A stretch of DNA of 64,000 nucleotides from Bradyrhizobium ivorense (GTDB lineage: Bacteria > Pseudomonadota > Alphaproteobacteria > Rhizobiales > Xanthobacteraceae): assembly GCF_900696085.1 (NCBI RefSeq), contig NZ_CAADFC020000004.1:1309501-1373500 (forward strand). The letters run 5' to 3'. Below, one piece after another: positions 1 to 9,295 of the stretch (its first letter is position 1; each line of letters begins with the position of its first letter). A program made the position numbers and the translations under genes. The notes below the pieces were generated by a model. It did not search any database. It had not been told where the DNA came from and saw nothing but the letters and a program-made list of their open reading frames with translations.

Positions 1-774
1 CGCGGCGGCGCCGCTGTATTCCAGCCAGTGGTCGAACAACCTCGCGCCGGGCTGCAGGTGCACGTAATAGAATCCATGATAGACGCCGGGATAGACGATC
101 AGCTCGATCGGCGGCCCATCATTGCCCCAGTCGGCGACCTTGCCGGAACAATCCGCCGCCGGCGTCCAGTCGTCGGCAGCGCCGATGAAAATCAGCGTGG
201 GTATCCCCGGGCGCGTCGATGCTCCTCTGCATGGCGGATAGAACGCGACCGCTGCGCGGAATCGCAGATCGCTGTCCGGCGGAACGAACTGCTCGAACGA
301 ATTCGGCTCCGCCACGGAGAGAGTCACCCAGGCGCCGGCCGAGAAACCGACCGCAGCCACGCGGTGCCGGTCGACGAAGGATTGGCGCGCCAGGAAATCG
401 AGCGCCCCGTAGGCGTCCTGCCTGCGCTTGACGAAGGTCGCGAACGCGCCCGAGGTGCAGACGTGCTTGATGCCGCGCGTCGCATAGCTGTCGACGAGCA
501 GGACGACATAGCCCCACGCGACAAGCGCATCGGCGAGCCTCTGCTTGGTCGTGTCGTGCATCCCGGCACAGCCGTGCAATGCGATGACGGCGGGAAACGG
601 ACCTGCGCCGTCGGGCCGGGCGAGATCACCCTGGATGGGGTCGCCCAGAATGGGCGAATCCAGCCGCGGCGCGGCGCTGTCGAATTCAACGCGCTCAAGA
701 GTCGCGGCCCATGCAGGCGCGATGCAGCCAAGCATCAGCACGATCGCGATCGGAAGAGTCACCGGCCTTGGCAA
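1..774 (-). CDS. Dienelactone-hydrolase-family secreted hydrolase (3' end cut by window)
   Basis: This is an alpha/beta hydrolase of the dienelactone hydrolase family, probably exported; its substrate cannot be read from the sequence. The reading frame is open from 774 down to the window edge, 258 codons. A signal peptide ends near AWA at residues 21-23. The nucleophile elbow GFSAG (Ser145), an acidic residue in GAADDW (Asp202) and the His in VYHGFY (His233) form a plausible triad, and the oxyanion region is LHGCAG. No ATG fits. I chose TTG at 774 because AGGGGAGG lies about six bases upstream; GTG at 762 is the alternative. The C-terminus lies outside the window, so total length is unknown. 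Confidence 0.72.
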   Translation of the reverse strand, partial: MPRPVTLPIAIVLMLGCIAPAWAATLERVEFDSAAPRLDSPILGDPIQGDLARPDGAGPFPAVIALHGCAGMHDTTKQRLADALVAWGYVVLLVDSYATRGIKHVCTSGAFATFVKRRQDAYGALDFLARQSFVDRHRVAAVGFSAGAWVTLSVAEPNSFEQFVPPDSDLRFRAAVAFYPPCRGASTRPGIPTLIFIGAADDWTPAADCSGKVADWGNDGPPIELIVYPGVYHGFYYVHLQPGARLFDHWLEYSGAAA

Positions 775-861
775 TGGCAACCTCCCCTGGTGCGCGCGGA
801 GGGGGCGATGGGTATCGCTGCGCTTGACCAATCCTACGATACTCGTCGTCAAATATAGGCT

Positions 862-996
862 GTCGTCCCGGGCAAGCGAAGCGCGACCCGGGACCCATAA
901 CCACAGGATTGAGTCGCTAAGGCGAGCTGTGGCCCCAGCGTTGCCCAGCAATGACCGGTGGTGGTTATGGGTCCATGCTTTCCGCAGGGACGACAG
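862..996. repeat. Intergenic palindromic repeat (GTCGTCCC type)
   Basis: The outer ends GTCGTCCC and GGGACGAC are inverted. Inside them lie a second inverted pair, GACCCATAACCAC and GTGGTTATGGGTC. It fills most of the gap between the hydrolase and lysA. Shorter relatives occur near 24397, 37221 and 58855. Confidence 0.7.
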
Positions 997-1021
997 CGAG
1001 AATGCGGCGCAGTCAGCGCGC

Positions 1022-2287
1022 TCACAACCAGGGCGCGGGCTTGTCCATCGCGATCAGGGCATCGACGTCGATGCGCGGGCGGACCACCGCGTATTGATCG
1101 TCCTTGACGAGCACCTCCGGCACCAGCGGCCGGGTGTTGTAGGTGCCGGACTGCACCGCGCCGTAGGCGCCGGCGGTCATGATCGCCAAGAGGTCGCCGG
1201 CCTTCGGCTGCGGCAGCGAGCGGTCGAGCGCGAGGTAGTCGCCGGTCTCGCAGACCGGGCCGACCACGTCGGCGACCATCGTTGGCGTGCCGGGCCCCGG
1301 CGCGCGGACCGGCAGGATGTCGTGATGCGCCTCGTACAGCGTCGGCCGGATCAGATCGTTCATCGCGGCGTCGATGATGACGAAATTCTTGGCATCGCCC
1401 GGCTTCACATAAATCACGCGGGTAACCAGGATTCCCGCATTGCCGACGATCATGCGGCCCGGCTCGAACATCAGCGTGCAGCCGAGATTGTGGGTCACGC
1501 GCCTGACCATCGCGGCATAGGCGTCAGGCGCCGGCGGCGCGGCGCGGTCCATGTAATAGGGAATGCCGAGGCCGCCGCCGAAATCGATGTGCGAGATGTC
1601 GTGGCCGTCGGCGCGCAAGGTCTGCACGAAGTCGGCGAGCAGGCGGAAGGCGGCCTCCAGCGGGCCGAGATCGGTGATCTGGCTGCCGATATGCACGTCG
1701 GCGCCGGTCACCTTGATGCCGGGCAGCTTCGCCGCGCGGGCATAGACCTCGCGGGCGCGCGCCAGCGGAATACCGAACTTATTCTCCGACTTGCCCGTCG
1801 AGATCTTGGCATGGGTACCGGCATCGACGTCGGGATTGACCCGCAGCGAGATGCGCGCGGTGGTGTTCATCTCGGCCGCAAGGCGTGACAGCAGCTCGAG
1901 CTCGGGCTCGGATTCGACATTGATGCAGTGGATGTCGGCGGCGAGCGCCGCACGCAGCTCGGCCTCGGTCTTGCCGACGCCGGAGAACACGATCTTGTCG
2001 CGCGGGAAGCCCGCGGCCAGCGCCCGCTTCAGCTCGCCGCCGGAGACCACGTCGGCGCCGGCCCCGAGCCTGGCCAGCGTACGCAGCACCGACTGGTTGG
2101 AGTTCGCCTTCATGGCGTAGCAGACCAGCGCCTTCTCGCCGGCAAACGCCTCGGTGAAGACGCGGTAGTGCCGCTCCAGCGTCGCCGTCGAATAGCAGTA
2201 GAACGGCGTGCCGACGGCTTCCGCGAGCTCAATGAGATTGACCGCCTCGGCGTGCAGCACGCCGTTGCGATAGTCAAAGTGGTTCAT
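1022..2287 (-). CDS. lysA: Diaminopimelate decarboxylase
   Basis: It catalyses the last step of lysine synthesis, decarboxylating meso-diaminopimelate to L-lysine with pyridoxal phosphate in the cytoplasm. The 421-residue length is normal. The PLP lysine is Lys60 in CYAMKANSN, HIGSQ is at 199-203, the phosphate-binding glycine-rich stretch FGGGLG is near 236-241, EPGR is near 275, and the catalytic cysteine is Cys346 in CETGD. The ATG at 2287 begins directly at MNHFDYRNG, the usual family N-terminus. An LptM-like lipoprotein gene ends seven bases upstream and argH precedes that, so the three are probably co-transcribed. Confidence 0.95.
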   Translation of the reverse strand: MNHFDYRNGVLHAEAVNLIELAEAVGTPFYCYSTATLERHYRVFTEAFAGEKALVCYAMKANSNQSVLRTLARLGAGADVVSGGELKRALAAGFPRDKIVFSGVGKTEAELRAALAADIHCINVESEPELELLSRLAAEMNTTARISLRVNPDVDAGTHAKISTGKSENKFGIPLARAREVYARAAKLPGIKVTGADVHIGSQITDLGPLEAAFRLLADFVQTLRADGHDISHIDFGGGLGIPYYMDRAAPPAPDAYAAMVRRVTHNLGCTLMFEPGRMIVGNAGILVTRVIYVKPGDAKNFVIIDAAMNDLIRPTLYEAHHDILPVRAPGPGTPTMVADVVGPVCETGDYLALDRSLPQPKAGDLLAIMTAGAYGAVQSGTYNTRPLVPEVLVKDDQYAVVRPRIDVDALIAMDKPAPWL

Positions 2288-2293
2288 AGGGGT

Positions 2294-2626
2294 TTAATTA
2301 CCGAGCAGCGGATCGAGGATAAAGGGCTTCTTGGCGCCTTTCGACGCCGCCGGCCCGGATTCCGATCCGTAGGTCGGGTTGAACACGCTGGGCTGCGCCG
2401 ACCCTTCGGTCTCGGTATCGCCCGGCGCCGGCGCGACGTTCGCGGTCGGCGGCAGGTCGAGCGGTCCCTTGCGGCCGCAGCCGCCGAGCGCGAGCGCGGA
2501 GGCGCTCAGCACAATGATGGCCCATCCCGACGGGGTCAGGCGATTCTTGCTGGTCACGACGAAATCCCCAAATTCCGGCGGCACCATACAAACATTGATC
2601 TGCTCTGGCGAGAGGCGGCGGGTCAC
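2294..2626 (-). CDS. lptM: LptM-like small lipoprotein
   Basis: This small outer-membrane lipoprotein resembles YifL/LptM, which helps oxidative maturation of the LPS translocon LptD in enterobacteria. The evidence is a hydrophobic segment ending in the lipobox LALGGC, directly followed by GRKGPLDLPP, the hallmark CG(R/K)xGPL(D/Y)LP of that family. The rest is a low-complexity, proline- and serine-rich tail. The longest frame starts at 2626, but a GTG about 24 residues later (VTSKNRLTP) would give a more normal short signal peptide of about 25 residues. It sits between argH and lysA, a common arrangement for this family. Confidence 0.8.
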   Translation of the reverse strand: MTRRLSPEQINVCMVPPEFGDFVVTSKNRLTPSGWAIIVLSASALALGGCGRKGPLDLPPTANVAPAPGDTETEGSAQPSVFNPTYGSESGPAASKGAKKPFILDPLLGN

Positions 2627-2650
2627 GAAATCGCGGCCAAATTTTCCCGT

Positions 2651-4048
2651 TCAGCCTAATTTTCGCTCTTTTTCCAGCCGCTTGGCCCAGGCCTTGGCCT
2701 GCGCCAGCACGTTTTTGGGCGCCGTGCCGCCGAACGAGGTCCGGCTTTTCACCGAGGATTCGACGCTGAGCACCTTCAGCGCGTCAGCGGTAATCTTCGG
2801 CTCGACCTCCTGCATGGCCCGCAGCGGCAGTTCGTGCAGCGCCACGCCCTGCGCCGAGGCGAGGCCGACGATGCGCCCGGTGACGTGGTGGGCGTCGCGG
2901 AACGGCATTTTCAGGGTGCGCACCAGCCAGTCGGCGAGATCGGTCGCGGTGGCGTAGCCCTCGCCGGCAGCGGCCTTCATCTTTGCTTCGTCCGGCACCA
3001 GATCCTCGACCATGCCGGTCATGGCGCGGATCGCCAGCGACAGTGCCGCGAACGCCTCCATGGCGCCCTGTTTGTCCTCCTGCATGTCCTTTTGATAGGC
3101 GAGCGGCAACCCCTTCATCACGATCAGCAGCGCGCTGAGCGCGCCGATCACCCGGCCGGTCTTGGCGCGCACCAGCTCGGCGGCGTCGGGGTTGCGCTTC
3201 TGCGGCATGATCGACGAGCCGGTGGTGAACTTGTCGCTGAGCTTGACCAAGCCGACCAGCGGCGAGGTCCAGATCACGATCTCCTCGGCAAAGCGCGACA
3301 TGTGCACGGCGCAGATCGCCGCCGCCGACAGCGTCTCCAGCACGAAATCGCGGTCCGACACCGCATCGAGCGAATTGGCCATCGCACGGTCGAAGCCGAG
3401 CGCCTTGGCGGTCGCCGCGCGGTCGATCGGGAACGAGGTGCCGGCCAGCGCCGCGGCGCCGAGCGGCGATTCATTCAGCCGCTTGCGCGCATCGGCAAAG
3501 CGGCCGCGGTCGCGCGAGGCCATCTCGACGTAGGCCAGCAGATGGTGGCCGAAAGTGACGGGCTGCGCGGTCTGCAGATGGGTGAAGCCCGGCATGACCG
3601 TGCCGGCATGCTCCAGCGCGCGGTCAACCAGCGCCTGCTGGAACGCCGCCAACGCGGCGTCGGTCTCGTCGATGGTGTCGCGGACATAGAGCCGGAAGTC
3701 GGTCGCGACCTGGTCGTTGCGCGAGCGCGCGGTGTGCAGCCGGCCCGCGGCCGGCCCGATCAACTCGGACAGGCGCGACTCGACATTCATGTGAATGTCC
3801 TCGAGCGCACGTTTGAAGTCGAAATCGCCCTTGGAGATTTCTGACAAAATCGTGTCTAGACCTTTGCCGATATTTTTCGCATCAGCTGCGGTGATGATGC
3901 CTTGCGCGGCAAGCATTGCGGCGTGGGCCTTGGACGCTGAGATGTCCTGGGCATAGAGGTGACGGTCGACGTCGATGGAGACGTTGATTTCCTCCATGAT
4001 CGCGTCGGGACGCTCCGAGAACCGGCCGCCCCACATCTTGTTGCTCAT
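2651..4048 (-). CDS. argH: Argininosuccinate lyase
   Basis: It splits argininosuccinate into arginine and fumarate, the final step of arginine synthesis, in the cytoplasm. The 465-residue protein begins [15 protein letters not shown], the typical start. The frame remains open 71 codons further upstream, but that extension has no family similarity and reaches into the divergent tlpA promoter. The superfamily signature [11 protein letters not shown] lies near residues 275-285 and the catalytic-site segment TARSRNDQ is present. The next genes on the strand are the LptM-like lipoprotein and lysA. Confidence 0.95.
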   Translation of the reverse strand: MSNKMWGGRFSERPDAIMEEINVSIDVDRHLYAQDISASKAHAAMLAAQGIITAADAKNIGKGLDTILSEISKGDFDFKRALEDIHMNVESRLSELIGPAAGRLHTARSRNDQVATDFRLYVRDTIDETDAALAAFQQALVDRALEHAGTVMPGFTHLQTAQPVTFGHHLLAYVEMASRDRGRFADARKRLNESPLGAAALAGTSFPIDRAATAKALGFDRAMANSLDAVSDRDFVLETLSAAAICAVHMSRFAEEIVIWTSPLVGLVKLSDKFTTGSSIMPQKRNPDAAELVRAKTGRVIGALSALLIVMKGLPLAYQKDMQEDKQGAMEAFAALSLAIRAMTGMVEDLVPDEAKMKAAAGEGYATATDLADWLVRTLKMPFRDAHHVTGRIVGLASAQGVALHELPLRAMQEVEPKITADALKVLSVESSVKSRTSFGGTAPKNVLAQAKAWAKRLEKERKLG

Positions 4049-4181
4049 GACTTCTCGCTCACGACTTTGTATTGCAGGCCTTGTTTGTAAAGGAAGCCAT
4101 GTGGTTTTGCTGCCGGAGCGGCGAAACAGCAGGGCGGTTCCGATCGTAGTCCCAGCACTGCTTAGCCATATCTGACCCAGG

Positions 4182-4883
4182 ATGACAAACGATATGCCCG
4201 AGACGACCCCGCCAGAGCCCACCGCCGAGCCGGCTGCCAGGCCGGCTGCAAAGTGGCGCATCCCGCTCGTGATCGGCGCGGTGCTGGTTGGGACCGTGAT
4301 CGGCTATGCCGCCGTCTCGAGCTTCAAGCGTCCGGCCGGCGATTTGGCCTGCACCGGGGCCGTGGACCTGGCCAAAAAGATCGCGCCGCTGGCCCATGGC
4401 GAGGTCGCGGCGCTGACCATGGCGAGCACCCCGCTCCGGCTGCCCGACCTCAGCTTCGAGGACGCCAACGGCCAGCCGAAGAAGCTCTCGGACTTCCGCG
4501 GCAAGACCGTATTGGTGAACCTGTGGGCGACCTGGTGCGTGCCCTGCCGCAAGGAGATGCCGGCGCTCGACAGCCTGCAGACCAAGCTCGGAGGCAAGGA
4601 TTTCGAGGTGGTCGCCATCAACATCGACACCCGCGACCCCGACAAGCCGAGGGCGTTCCTGAAAGAGGCCAATCTGAATAATCTGGGCTATTTCAGTGAC
4701 GCAAAAGCCAAGGTGTTTCAGGATCTTAAGAACATAGGCAAGGCGCTCGGAATGCCGACCTCGGTGCTGGTCGACGCCAAGGGCTGCGAAATCGCCAACA
4801 TCGCCGGCCCCGCCGAATGGGCGAGCGACGACGCCATCAAGCTGGTGAAGGCCGCGATGCAGCCCGCCGCGGCGGGGCTTTGA
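4182..4883 (+). CDS. tlpA: Membrane-anchored thioredoxin-like protein TlpA
   Basis: TlpA is a periplasm-facing thioredoxin-like reductase that, in Bradyrhizobium, keeps cytochrome oxidase assembly factors reduced for copper insertion. A single N-terminal membrane anchor lies at about residues 26-46. The thioredoxin fold carries the active site WCVPC with Cys119 and Cys122, preceded by [12 protein letters not shown]. Two more cysteines, Cys57 and one in VDAKGCEIA, fit the extra structural disulfide described for TlpA. The wording of the C-terminal half, including [20 protein letters not shown], matches my memory of the B. japonicum protein closely. An in-frame ATG at 4194 is an alternative start. 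It is divergent from argH. Confidence 0.93.
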   Translation: MTNDMPETTPPEPTAEPAARPAAKWRIPLVIGAVLVGTVIGYAAVSSFKRPAGDLACTGAVDLAKKIAPLAHGEVAALTMASTPLRLPDLSFEDANGQPKKLSDFRGKTVLVNLWATWCVPCRKEMPALDSLQTKLGGKDFEVVAINIDTRDPDKPRAFLKEANLNNLGYFSDAKAKVFQDLKNIGKALGMPTSVLVDAKGCEIANIAGPAEWASDDAIKLVKAAMQPAAAGL

Positions 4884-4930
4884 CACTTCGGGCGTGACTG
4901 CGGCCGGATTGGCCCCGCGCTACCCGCGCC

Positions 4931-5010
4931 CGTCATTGCGAGCGAAGCGAAGCAATCCATCCCTCCGCACAAGCTGAAGCATGGATTGCTTCGCTTCGCT
5001 CGCAATGACG
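4931..5010. repeat. 80-bp palindromic repeat (CGTCATTGCGAGCGAAGCG type)
   Basis: A near-perfect inverted repeat with arms of about 30 bases, CGTCATTGCGAGCGAAGCG...CGCTTCGCTCGCAATGACG, and a short central loop. A second copy of the same length lies at 38202-38281 and a diverged, longer copy at 53603-53725. It resembles small mobile palindromic elements of rhizobia. Confidence 0.85.
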
Positions 5011-5066
5011 CGGATATACGGACGCCTTCCGGGACAGCGGGTACTGAACCCGCGAGCCGCGGGAAT

Positions 5067-5255
5067 TCAGGCGACCGTGTTGAGGTTGCCGCCGACGCCG
5101 GCGGCCAGATTTGCCGTGGACGGCGTGCCGAGCAGAGTCTGAACCGCGAATCTCTCGGCGTCGATGTTCTGCTTGGTGACGCGGGTCGCGATCTCGTTCT
5201 GCAGACTGCCCTGCTGCATCGACAGGATGCTCGTGACCATGCTCATCATGTCCAT
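5067..5255 (-). CDS. Small YjfB-like putative motility protein
   Basis: A 62-residue protein beginning MDMMSMVTSILSMQQGS and ending in a glycine- and asparagine-rich tail. The pattern of an N-terminal methionine-rich amphipathic helix followed by a second helix (TRVTKQNIDAERFAVQTLL) recalls the YjfB family, described as putative motility proteins of 55-65 residues. It has no signal peptide and no cysteine. It stands alone between two intergenic repeats. No flagellar gene is present in the window, so the motility label rests only on family resemblance. It could also be an uncharacterised small protein. Confidence 0.6.
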   Translation of the reverse strand: MDMMSMVTSILSMQQGSLQNEIATRVTKQNIDAERFAVQTLLGTPSTANLAAGVGGNLNTVA

Positions 5256-5348
5256 GCGCGGTACTCCCAGAACAGCGCATGGCGTAGCTCGCGAAAGTTA
5301 ACGGCGGGTAACCGGCCGAGGCAGGCCGGCGCATCGTTCCCGTAATCC

Positions 5349-5480
5349 GTCATCCCCGCGCAAAGGCTTCGCCTTTGTCGCTGAAGGAGCGGCTCTTGGC
5401 CGCGTCTCGAAGGATGCACGGCCCGGCTGGTGGCCGTCGACCCTTCGAGGCTCGCAAGGGCTCGCACCTCAGGGTGACGG
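5349..5480. repeat. Intergenic repeat (CTTCGAGGCTCGC / CACCTCAGGGTGACG type)
   Basis: A composite repeat starting GTCATCC and ending AGGGTGACGG, containing the hairpin AAAGGCTTCGCCTTT and the arms GTCTCGAAGGATGC and CGACCCTTCGAGGC. Related copies are at 24450-24559, 31413-31548 and 31579-31714. Confidence 0.75.
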
Positions 5481-5500
5481 TCGTAGAGACAGATGCTCAG

Positions 5501-6382
5501 CTACCGCGTCGGGATCGGGCGGTCGCCGCGGTAGTCGTAGAAGCCGCGCTGGGTCTTGCGGCCGAGCCAGCCGGCCTCGACGTATTTCACCAGCAGCGGG
5601 CACGGCCGGTACTTTGAATCGGCGAGGCCCTCATGCAGCACCTGCATGATCGACAGACAAGTGTCGAGGCCGATGAAATCGGCGAGCTCGAGCGGGCCCA
5701 TCGGATGATGCGCGCCGAGCTTCATCGCGGCGTCGATCGCCTCGACGTTGCCGACGCCCTCATACAGCGTGTAGATCGCCTCGTTGATCATCGGCAGCAG
5801 GATGCGGTTGACGATGAAGGCCGGGAAATCCTCCGACACCGCGACCTGCTTGCCGAGCCTGGCGACGAACGCCTTGGCGGTGTCGAAGGTCATGTCGTCG
5901 GTGGCGATGCCACGGATCAGCTCGACCAGCTCCATCGCCGGTACCGGATTCATGAAATGAATGCCGATGAATTTCTCCGGGCGATCGGTCGAGGCGGCGA
6001 GCCTTGTGATCGAGATCGACGACGAGTTGGTCGCGACGATCGCCTCGGGTTTCAGCACCGCGCAGACCTCATGGAAGATCTTGCGCTTGGTCTCTTCCTT
6101 CTCGATCGCGGTCTCGATCACGAGATCGCAATCGGCCAGCGCGTCGAGTGCCTCGGCGGAGGCGATGCGGTCGAGCGCCTTCTTGCGCTCGTCCTCTGAA
6201 ATGGTCTTCTTCGCGACCTGGCGGGTCAGATTGCCGTTGATGGTCGCGAGCGCCGACTTCAGCCGGTCGGCGGACACGTCGTTGAGCACCACGTCGAAGC
6301 CGGCCAGCGCCGCCACATGGGCGATGCCATTGCCCATCTGGCCCGAACCGATCACGCCGACCTTCTTGATTGCCACCGTCAT
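5501..6382 (-). CDS. hbd: 3-hydroxybutyryl-CoA dehydrogenase
   Basis: It oxidises or reduces the 3-hydroxyl of 3-hydroxyacyl-CoA with NAD(P), acting in short-chain fatty acid or butyrate/PHB metabolism. The 293-residue length is normal for the stand-alone enzyme. The Rossmann motif GSGQMG is at residues 12-17, the segment VIETAIEKEETKRKIF follows, and FIGIHFMNPVPAMELVELI is the 3HCDH signature with the catalytic His. The start at 6382 (MTVAIKKVGVIGSG) is preferred; the frame is open 34 codons further but that part looks non-coding. It lies 150 bases downstream of etfA on the same strand. Confidence 0.92.
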   Translation of the reverse strand: MTVAIKKVGVIGSGQMGNGIAHVAALAGFDVVLNDVSADRLKSALATINGNLTRQVAKKTISEDERKKALDRIASAEALDALADCDLVIETAIEKEETKRKIFHEVCAVLKPEAIVATNSSSISITRLAASTDRPEKFIGIHFMNPVPAMELVELIRGIATDDMTFDTAKAFVARLGKQVAVSEDFPAFIVNRILLPMINEAIYTLYEGVGNVEAIDAAMKLGAHHPMGPLELADFIGLDTCLSIMQVLHEGLADSKYRPCPLLVKYVEAGWLGRKTQRGFYDYRGDRPIPTR

Positions 6383-6532
6383 CTTGTCATCCACCGGAAC
6401 GGCGCGCACATCGCGCCTGCCCATGCCCAACGATACCCGAAAAGAAGCCTTCCGGGTTGCCCAATTCCGGAATCGGCTGTTCAAAATAAGAACACCGGCC
6501 GGAGCTTAGCCATCCGGCCGGTGTCTTGTCGC

Positions 6533-7483
6533 TTACTTTCCGAGCTTGCCGAGCGCTTCGGTGAGCTCCGGAACCGCCTGGTAGAGGTCGGCGACCAGGC
6601 CGTAATCGGCGACCTGGAAGATCGGCGCGTCCTCGTCCTTGTTGATCGCGACGATCACCTTGGAGTCCTTCATGCCGGCCAGATGCTGGATCGCGCCGGA
6701 GATGCCGACCGCGACATAAAGTTCCGGGGCCACCACCTTGCCGGTCTGGCCGACCTGCCAGTCGTTCGGCGCATAGCCGGCATCGACCGCCGCGCGCGAG
6801 GCGCCGACACCGGCGCCAAGCTTGTCGGCGAGCGGCTCGATGTATTTTGCAAAATTCTCGCGGCTCTGCATGGCGCGACCGCCAGAGACGATGATCTTGG
6901 CCGAGGTCAGCTCCGGACGGTCGCTCTTGGCGACCTCCTCGCCGACGAACGTGGACAGGCCGGGATCGGCCGCCGCCGCCGCGCTCTCGATCGCCGCGCT
7001 GCCGCCCTCGCCGGCGGCGGCGAAGGTCGAGGTGCGCACCGTGATCACCTTCTTGGCGTCCTTCGACTTCACGGTCTGGATCGCGTTGCCGGCGTAGATC
7101 GGCCGCTCGAAGGTGTCGGGCGCGACCACCTTGCTGATCTCGGAGACCTGCATGACGTCGAGCAGGGCTGCGACGCGCGGCATCACGTTCTTGAAGCGCG
7201 AAGTCGCGGGCGCGACGAAGGCGTCGTAGTTCGGCGCCAGCGCCACGATCAGCGCCGCCAGCGGCTCAGCGAGGTCGTGCTCATAGGCCGGACCTTCGGC
7301 GACCAGCACCTTGGCGACGCCGGCGAGCTTGGCCGCGGCTTCAGCCGCCGCCTTGGTGCCCTGGCCGCCGCCGGCGACCAGCACATGAACGTCGCCGCCG
7401 AGCTGGCCGGCTGCGGTCAGCGCCTTGTTGGTGGCGTCCTTGAGGGTCTCGTGGTCGTGTTCAGCAATCAGCAGCGTCGTCAT
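6533..7483 (-). CDS. etfA: Electron transfer flavoprotein alpha subunit
   Basis: Together with EtfB it forms the FAD-containing ETF that carries electrons from acyl-CoA and other dehydrogenases to ETF-ubiquinone oxidoreductase. The 316-residue length is normal. The C-terminal FAD domain contains [20 protein letters not shown] and [16 protein letters not shown], the classical EtfA signature, with VSGGRAM upstream. Its ATG overlaps the TGA of etfB (TGATG), so translation is probably coupled. Confidence 0.96.
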   Translation of the reverse strand: MTTLLIAEHDHETLKDATNKALTAAGQLGGDVHVLVAGGGQGTKAAAEAAAKLAGVAKVLVAEGPAYEHDLAEPLAALIVALAPNYDAFVAPATSRFKNVMPRVAALLDVMQVSEISKVVAPDTFERPIYAGNAIQTVKSKDAKKVITVRTSTFAAAGEGGSAAIESAAAAADPGLSTFVGEEVAKSDRPELTSAKIIVSGGRAMQSRENFAKYIEPLADKLGAGVGASRAAVDAGYAPNDWQVGQTGKVVAPELYVAVGISGAIQHLAGMKDSKVIVAINKDEDAPIFQVADYGLVADLYQAVPELTEALGKLGK

Positions 7484-8232
7484 CAGAGAACCCCGGCTTC
7501 GGTCTTGAGCTTGTTCACGAGTTCGGCAACGTCCTTCACCTTGACGCCCGCCTTGCGGCCTGCCGGTTCCGAGGTCTTGATGATTTCCAGACGCGGCGCG
7601 AGATCGACGCCATAGTCCGACGCGCTCTTGTCGTCGATCGGCTTCTTCTTCGCCTTCATGATGTTGGGCAGCGAGGCGTAGCGCGGCTCGTTGAGACGCA
7701 GGTCAGTGGTGACGATCGCCGGGCCCTTCAGCTTGATGGTCTGCAGGCCGCCGTCGACTTCGCGCGTGACCTTGAAGTCGGAGCCATCGACCTCGAGCTT
7801 GGAGGCGAAGGTCGCCTGCGACCAGCCGAGCAGCGCGGCCAGCATCTGGCCCGTCTGGTTGCTGTCGTCGTCGATCGCCTGCTTGCCGAGAATGACGAGG
7901 CCGGGCTGCTCCGCCTCGACCACCGCCTTGAGGATCTTGGCGACCGCGAGCGGTTCGACATTGCCCTCGGCCTTCACGAGGATGCCGCGGTCGGCGCCCA
8001 TGGCGAGGCCGGTGCGGATGGTCTCCGAGGCCTGCGCCGGTCCGATCGACACCACCACCACCTCGGTCGCCTTGCTGGCTTCCTTCAGCCGCAGCGCTTC
8101 CTCGACGGCGATTTCGTCGAACGGGTTCATCGACATCTTGACGTTGGCGAGCTCAACGCCCGTCCCGTCGCTCTTGACGCGGACCTTGACGTTGTAGTCG
8201 ACGACCCGCTTTACCGGCACAAGAACCTTCAT
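7483..8232 (-). CDS. etfB: Electron transfer flavoprotein beta subunit
   Basis: This is the AMP-binding subunit of the ETF heterodimer. The 249-residue protein begins [19 protein letters not shown], and the EtfB signature [19 protein letters not shown] is present near residues 115-135. The recognition-loop region for dehydrogenase partners, [18 protein letters not shown], is intact. It is the first gene of the etfB-etfA pair, with hbd downstream and a corrinoid adenosyltransferase 127 bases upstream on the same strand. Confidence 0.96.
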   Translation of the reverse strand: MKVLVPVKRVVDYNVKVRVKSDGTGVELANVKMSMNPFDEIAVEEALRLKEASKATEVVVVSIGPAQASETIRTGLAMGADRGILVKAEGNVEPLAVAKILKAVVEAEQPGLVILGKQAIDDDSNQTGQMLAALLGWSQATFASKLEVDGSDFKVTREVDGGLQTIKLKGPAIVTTDLRLNEPRYASLPNIMKAKKKPIDDKSASDYGVDLAPRLEIIKTSEPAGRKAGVKVKDVAELVNKLKTEAGVL

Positions 8233-8359
8233 CGATCCCTCTGATCCTCTTTCGCTTTGATTTTATGGGTTTTGGTTGGCTGGCGCGGAACCTAAAGGTC
8301 CCGCTACCCCCGGTCAACGCGCCAAAACCAAAAATCCGTCCTTCCGGATTTGAACCAGT

Positions 8360-8932
8360 TTAGCGGTTCTGGCCGGGCACCCACAACACGTCCCCGGCGC
8401 CCTTGTTGTTCTGGAAGCGGCTGGCAACGAACAGGAAATCCGACAGGCGGTTCATATACTGGATGCCAGCGGCATTGACCGGCTCGTCCGGCCGGGCCGC
8501 GAGTTCCACCATCATGCGTTCCGCGCGGCGACATATGGTGCGGGCGAGATGCAGATATGCAGATGCCGCCGTGCCGCCCGGCAGCACGAACGAGGTCAGC
8601 GGCGCCAGCTGGTCGTTGAGCTGATCGATGTCGCGCTCGAGCCGCTCGACCTGGCTCGCCAGCATCCGCAGCCGCTCGGCCTTGCCCTCGCGCTCGGGCA
8701 CCGCGAGGTCGGCGCCGAGATCGAACAGATCGTTCTGGATCCGCCCGAGCATCGCATCAACGTCGGGGCTATCAGCCAGATGCAGCCGCACCACGCCGAT
8801 CGCAGCATTGGTCTCGTCGACCGTACCATAGGCGGCAACGCGCAGATCGTATTTCGGCCGCCGCTCGCCGGAGCCGAGCGCGGTGGTGCCGTCATCGCCG
8901 GTGCGCGTGTAGATCCGATTGAGAACGACCAT
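8360..8932 (-). CDS. PduO-type cob(I)alamin adenosyltransferase
   Basis: It transfers the 5'-deoxyadenosyl group from ATP to cob(I)alamin, producing the coenzyme used by methylmalonyl- and ethylmalonyl-CoA mutases. The 190-residue protein has the ATP-binding N-terminus YTRTGDDGTTALGSG, then YDLRVAAYGTVDETNAAIG, and the C-terminal motif TICRRAERMMVELA followed by YMNRLSDFLFVASR, all typical of PduO/MMAB rather than CobA. It lies 22 bases downstream of a HIG1-like gene and upstream of etfBA. Confidence 0.93.
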   Translation of the reverse strand: MVVLNRIYTRTGDDGTTALGSGERRPKYDLRVAAYGTVDETNAAIGVVRLHLADSPDVDAMLGRIQNDLFDLGADLAVPEREGKAERLRMLASQVERLERDIDQLNDQLAPLTSFVLPGGTAASAYLHLARTICRRAERMMVELAARPDEPVNAAGIQYMNRLSDFLFVASRFQNNKGAGDVLWVPGQNR

Positions 8933-8954
8933 GGTCGTGATCTCCTTAGAGCGT

Positions 8955-9149
8955 CTACCGACCCATCGCCCAGACCGCGATCATGGCGATGACGATGGCG
9001 ACGAATTGCAGCAGGACGCGCAGCCGCATCAGCTTCTGCGACGTGTTCGGCGAGCCGCCTTTCATCATGTTGATGAGGCCGAGCAGCAGCACCAGCGCCA
9101 CGGCGCCGACGGCGATTGGAAGAATGAACATGCTGAGAGCAGATGCCAT
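8955..9149 (-). CDS. Twin-transmembrane HIG1-like protein
   Basis: A 64-residue inner-membrane protein with two hydrophobic helices, about residues 6-27 (FILPIAVGAVALVLLLGLINM) and 43-61 (LLQFVAIVIAMIAVWA), joined by a basic loop containing SQKLMRLRV. This architecture matches the HIG_1_N family found next to adenosyltransferase genes in alphaproteobacteria; mitochondrial relatives stabilise respiratory complexes. The ATG giving MASALSMF is preferred over a start 22 codons upstream. The exact function is unknown. Confidence 0.75.
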   Translation of the reverse strand: MASALSMFILPIAVGAVALVLLLGLINMMKGGSPNTSQKLMRLRVLLQFVAIVIAMIAVWAMGR

Positions 9150-9295
9150 CTTCGCTACATAACACCGCATGAGGCGGACTTCCACCGACGGCGGCCATGC
9201 GACCGGTCGATGCAACCGACTGGCTTTTCCGCGCGTAATATCCCAAGCTGGACCCAGTCTCGGGCCGAGCCGTTGTCGATGATGCCGGGTGGAAT

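Noticed and set aside
28..858. Long plus-strand open frame opposite the hydrolase
   Set aside because: The minus-strand frame has a signal peptide and an alpha/beta hydrolase triad in the right order; the plus-strand translation is Arg/Gly/Asp-rich with no fold features, a typical high-GC shadow.
5349..5480. CRISPR-like array from repeated GC-rich units
   Set aside because: The units are single dispersed palindromes hundreds to thousands of bases apart, with no regular spacers and no cas genes.
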